Origin: Ophiothrix spiculata
Taxonomy: Eukaryota; Echinodermata; Ophiuroidea; Amphilepidida; Ophiotrichidae
Strand: one strand, 5' to 3'
Assembly (NCBI GenBank): GCA_000969725.1
Contig: JXSR01S029546.1
DNA length: 21,126 nucleotides
Numbering within the stretch: the first letter of the stretch is position 1; every line of letters starts with the position of its first letter. The notes beneath the pieces were generated by a model. The model made no database searches. It was not told where the DNA came from and saw nothing but the letters and a program-made list of their open reading frames with translations. Positions 19,036-21,126 of this stretch are shown in pieces. A program made the translations under genes and the position numbers.

Positions 19036-19268
19036 ATGCAATAATAAATGTGTAATAAAAACAACAGACAGAGAGAGATTTGATTTCAAACTTATCCTTG
19101 AAATTTGCTTTTGAAGTAACTCCTGTAATGTAGCTAAGATGTACACACTACAAATCTCTTGAAACTTCATTACCTCAGGCTTGGTTCACAATCACAGTGC
19201 ATAAGTGAACTGTGGCTGCTATGGGTGAGCATGACTGGGTAATTAGATAGCATCTCTGCAGCTCTGAA

Positions 19269-19840
19269 TCTGCCAATTCTATCCTTCATAAATCACAACA
19301 TCCTCTTATGGCTCAGTTCATAGTATCACATTATACCTTAAGGCACAAGATAGGAACTTTCACACTTCAATGAGATTTATAACTAAAATATTATCAGGAA
19401 AGGTCAATTTATCTAAATTCACCTCAATATCTTCTGAAGATAGTTTCTGAACACTGTCCACTAATACTCAAAGCGGAAAAGATGTAAACTGCAAATTCAA
19501 ACTCGATGGTCAAATTTTTACTCCATATTGATTTCAGTTCATACAGCGTTCATCAACCTAAAATAAGATTAACGTGTTATCTTCAACTGACAAATTACTT
19601 GAAAGAAATATCACCCGCCATATGTTTCATTGCATAGATGCCTTAAAATGCACTGGCGTTTTCTCTGAAGCTGTCTCAACAAGATGTAAATTCCGTTGTT
19701 TGGCTGAACGATTTGTTCAAACTGCATGGGATTTTTTTTTCATTTCAGCAGTAACAACATTTTTTTTCAAATAGGTTGTTTGCACAATCTTGTCTTAAGT
19801 TCATTTTGGAGATTAAAGGCAAACACATTGAGTAACTTTG
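19269..19840. repeat. Truncated tandem unit copy D
   Basis: It starts with the same phasing motif and follows the first roughly 520 bp of the unit closely, including the empty hAT target CTTGAAAG at 19598-19605. Similarity weakens after TTTGCACAA (about 19785) and is lost by about 19840, which marks the right end of the array. Confidence 0.85.
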
Positions 19841-20640
19841 AAGTTGTAAGGAAAGTCTTAAGATTTAAGCATCATAGAATAATTTCACTTTCAAATGGCT
19901 TCGGTCCATGTAACGTTAGGTAACGTTTGTGACATCGCACAGATATGGTTTTTTGCTCTAAATGACTTAAAAGTAAAATTTCTCCGACGTGTTAGCGAAT
20001 TTTGCATTGCGCTTTCCACATATGATGGAAATAATTTCATGAAGATGTAGGAATTTCTATCATCAGGATTTCTTTTAATGCATTGTTTTGTTTGGTAACA
20101 TTTGGTAACGTTTGTGACATTTTGGTGTAACGTTTTGGTAATGTTTGTGACATTTTATAGTTAAAACTTGTGCTCATTCATGCACGGATAGACAAACTTC
20201 ATAATTTCTGTTTGAGAAATACTTCTCACGTACCAAGTAACAAACGTGTGAGTGAAAAACCTGTTTATATGGTCAAATAAAAAAGCTGATTTTTTTCCTG
20301 GAAGTCAAAAAGGTTTAATTTTCCGTGGAATGAGCCTGTAAGGGGAAAAAAAATACAGTTTTTGTGTCAAATTATTATCCATTTCCTTTTCTCTCACACT
20401 TGTTTGTATTCTCCAGTGCATTTACTTTTTTTTTTTTTTAATATTACTTTCCCTCCTTTTGTCCATTTATTGGCTATTTTTTCCACTTTCTGCCTATTCA
20501 TTTCCTTTTCTCCTCCTCCTCCCTCCTATCGCTTGTCCCCAAACCCTCCTGTTTATTTTGTTGCCCAGCATTTTCCATTGAACAATTAGATCTCAGATTT
20601 ATGCAATATGTAAAATACGTCTCTGCCAAATGTGGCCAAA
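19841..20640. other. Right flank outside the array; 17-mer repeats and a pyrimidine tract
   Basis: No gene is recognised. GGTAACGTTTGTGACAT occurs at 19919-19935 and 20104-20120, with a one-base variant at 20137-20153 and partial copies near 19910 and 20094. From about 20411 to 20545 the plus strand is a C+T-rich tract with a T12 run and clustered CTCC words, which generates meaningless Pro/Phe-rich and Glu/Arg-rich frames. Confidence 0.6.
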
Positions 20641-20995
20641 GTTTACCCCATTGAACTCCTGTGACCTTGAATGACCCCTGATGACCTTGAAGTGACCTCA
20701 AAAATTGTTGGCATCAACAATCAACTCCGCCCTCCAAGTTTCATGTCTGTAACCAAGGTGTACCCCATTTGACCTCCTTTGACATTCAATGACCCCTGAT
20801 GACGCTCAATGACCTTTGATTCACTAACTATCACATACTCGGTCTTAAAACGGTCAAGGGGCACCTACCCGCCAAGTTTCAGGAACGTGCGTCCCTCAGT
20901 ATCTGAGAAAATGTAGGTCAACATTTGATTTAACAGTTTAACATTTTCATCACGGACACACAGACACAAGGACGGAGCTCATTTTATAGTATGTA
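20641..20995. repeat. Dispersed-repeat-like segment with 10-bp TGAC periodicity
   Basis: TGACCT-type words start at 20662, 20672, 20682 and 20693, then at 20770, 20780, 20790, 20800 and 20810. Two parallel blocks each contain CCAAGTTTCA and a CCCCAT-type lead, so the segment is internally repetitive. It closes with GGACACACAGACACAAGGAC and a TATAGTATGTATG end. The style is that of high-copy invertebrate dispersed repeats; no terminal repeats or frame were found. Confidence 0.6.
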
Positions 20996-21126
20996 TGTTA
21001 GCCAAAGTCTTATAACCCATCCTCCCTACCGGATGATTATCATGTGACCAATCCAATCTATTAATCCATCTGGAGAAAGAAGACCTGGCTCTATTTCATA
21101 AAGCTATTTAGGAATATTCTTAAGTA
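20996..21126. other. Window end, nothing recognised
   Basis: A short unique-looking stretch with no frame, repeat or signal that I can support. Confidence 0.5.

Larger units (their letters stand above)
12099..19268. repeat. Tandem unit copy C (about 7.2 kb)
   Basis: Third full copy, direct orientation, longest because of insertions at 12436-13308, 14941-15457, 15531-15627, 17005-17132 and 17155-18076. It carries the candidate exon at 18600-18761. Confidence 0.9.

Noticed and set aside
184-19840. A CRISPR-like or prokaryotic repeat system.
   Set aside because: Repeats are kilobase-long or tandem without unique spacers. Base composition, SINE, LINE and MITEs indicate an animal genome.
20362-20701. 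Phe/Pro-rich plus frame and Glu/Arg-rich minus frame.
   Set aside because: Low-complexity pyrimidine tract read in two directions; no start context, domain or homologous copy.

Overview
The window is AT-rich, non-coding-dominated eukaryotic DNA. It is full of MITE-like elements, a tRNA-derived SINE and a LINE fragment, has no operon-like gene packing and no rRNA, and shows splice-type signals. The repeat repertoire (a tRNA SINE with an ATTG-type tail, a LINE ending in AAT repeats, hAT and TTAA elements, arrays of TGACCT-like decamers) fits a marine invertebrate, perhaps an echinoderm or another invertebrate deuterostome. That assignment is inference and should be held loosely.

The main structure is a head-to-tail array of a roughly 6-kb unit: copy A 184-6291, copy B 6292-12098, copy C 12099-19268 and a truncated copy D from 19269 to about 19840. 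The junction motif used to phase the units recurs at 184, 6292, 12099 and 19269. Length differences (about 6.1, 5.8 and 7.2 kb) come mostly from insertions private to one copy. A carries a 327-bp insert, a CpG-rich block with a nested MITE, a 462-bp element flanked by AAGT, and a SINE. B carries a LINE 3' end with an open reverse-transcriptase frame, and the long form of a 58-bp palindromic minisatellite. C carries an hAT element with a perfect 8-bp target duplication, a TTAA element, a truncated SINE, and a nest of three inverted-repeat elements. Several sites are still empty in sister copies, so these insertions postdate the duplications.

Apart from the LINE fragment, the only gene-like signal is a short minus-strand reading frame in each complete copy (5642-5809, 11417-11578, 18600-18761). 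It is 54-56 codons long, ends at a consensus splice donor in phase 0, differs in length only by whole glycine codons, and lies beneath an upstream block exactly 274 bp long in all three copies. I read it as a triplicated candidate first exon with its promoter or 5' UTR. I do not recognise the protein, and no downstream exon is convincing.

The left edge (1-174) is a near-perfect 67-bp-arm hairpin next to copy A. The right flank (about 19840-21126) is outside the array. It holds three copies of a 17-mer, a pyrimidine-rich tract, and a dispersed-repeat-like segment in which TGAC recurs every 10 bp.
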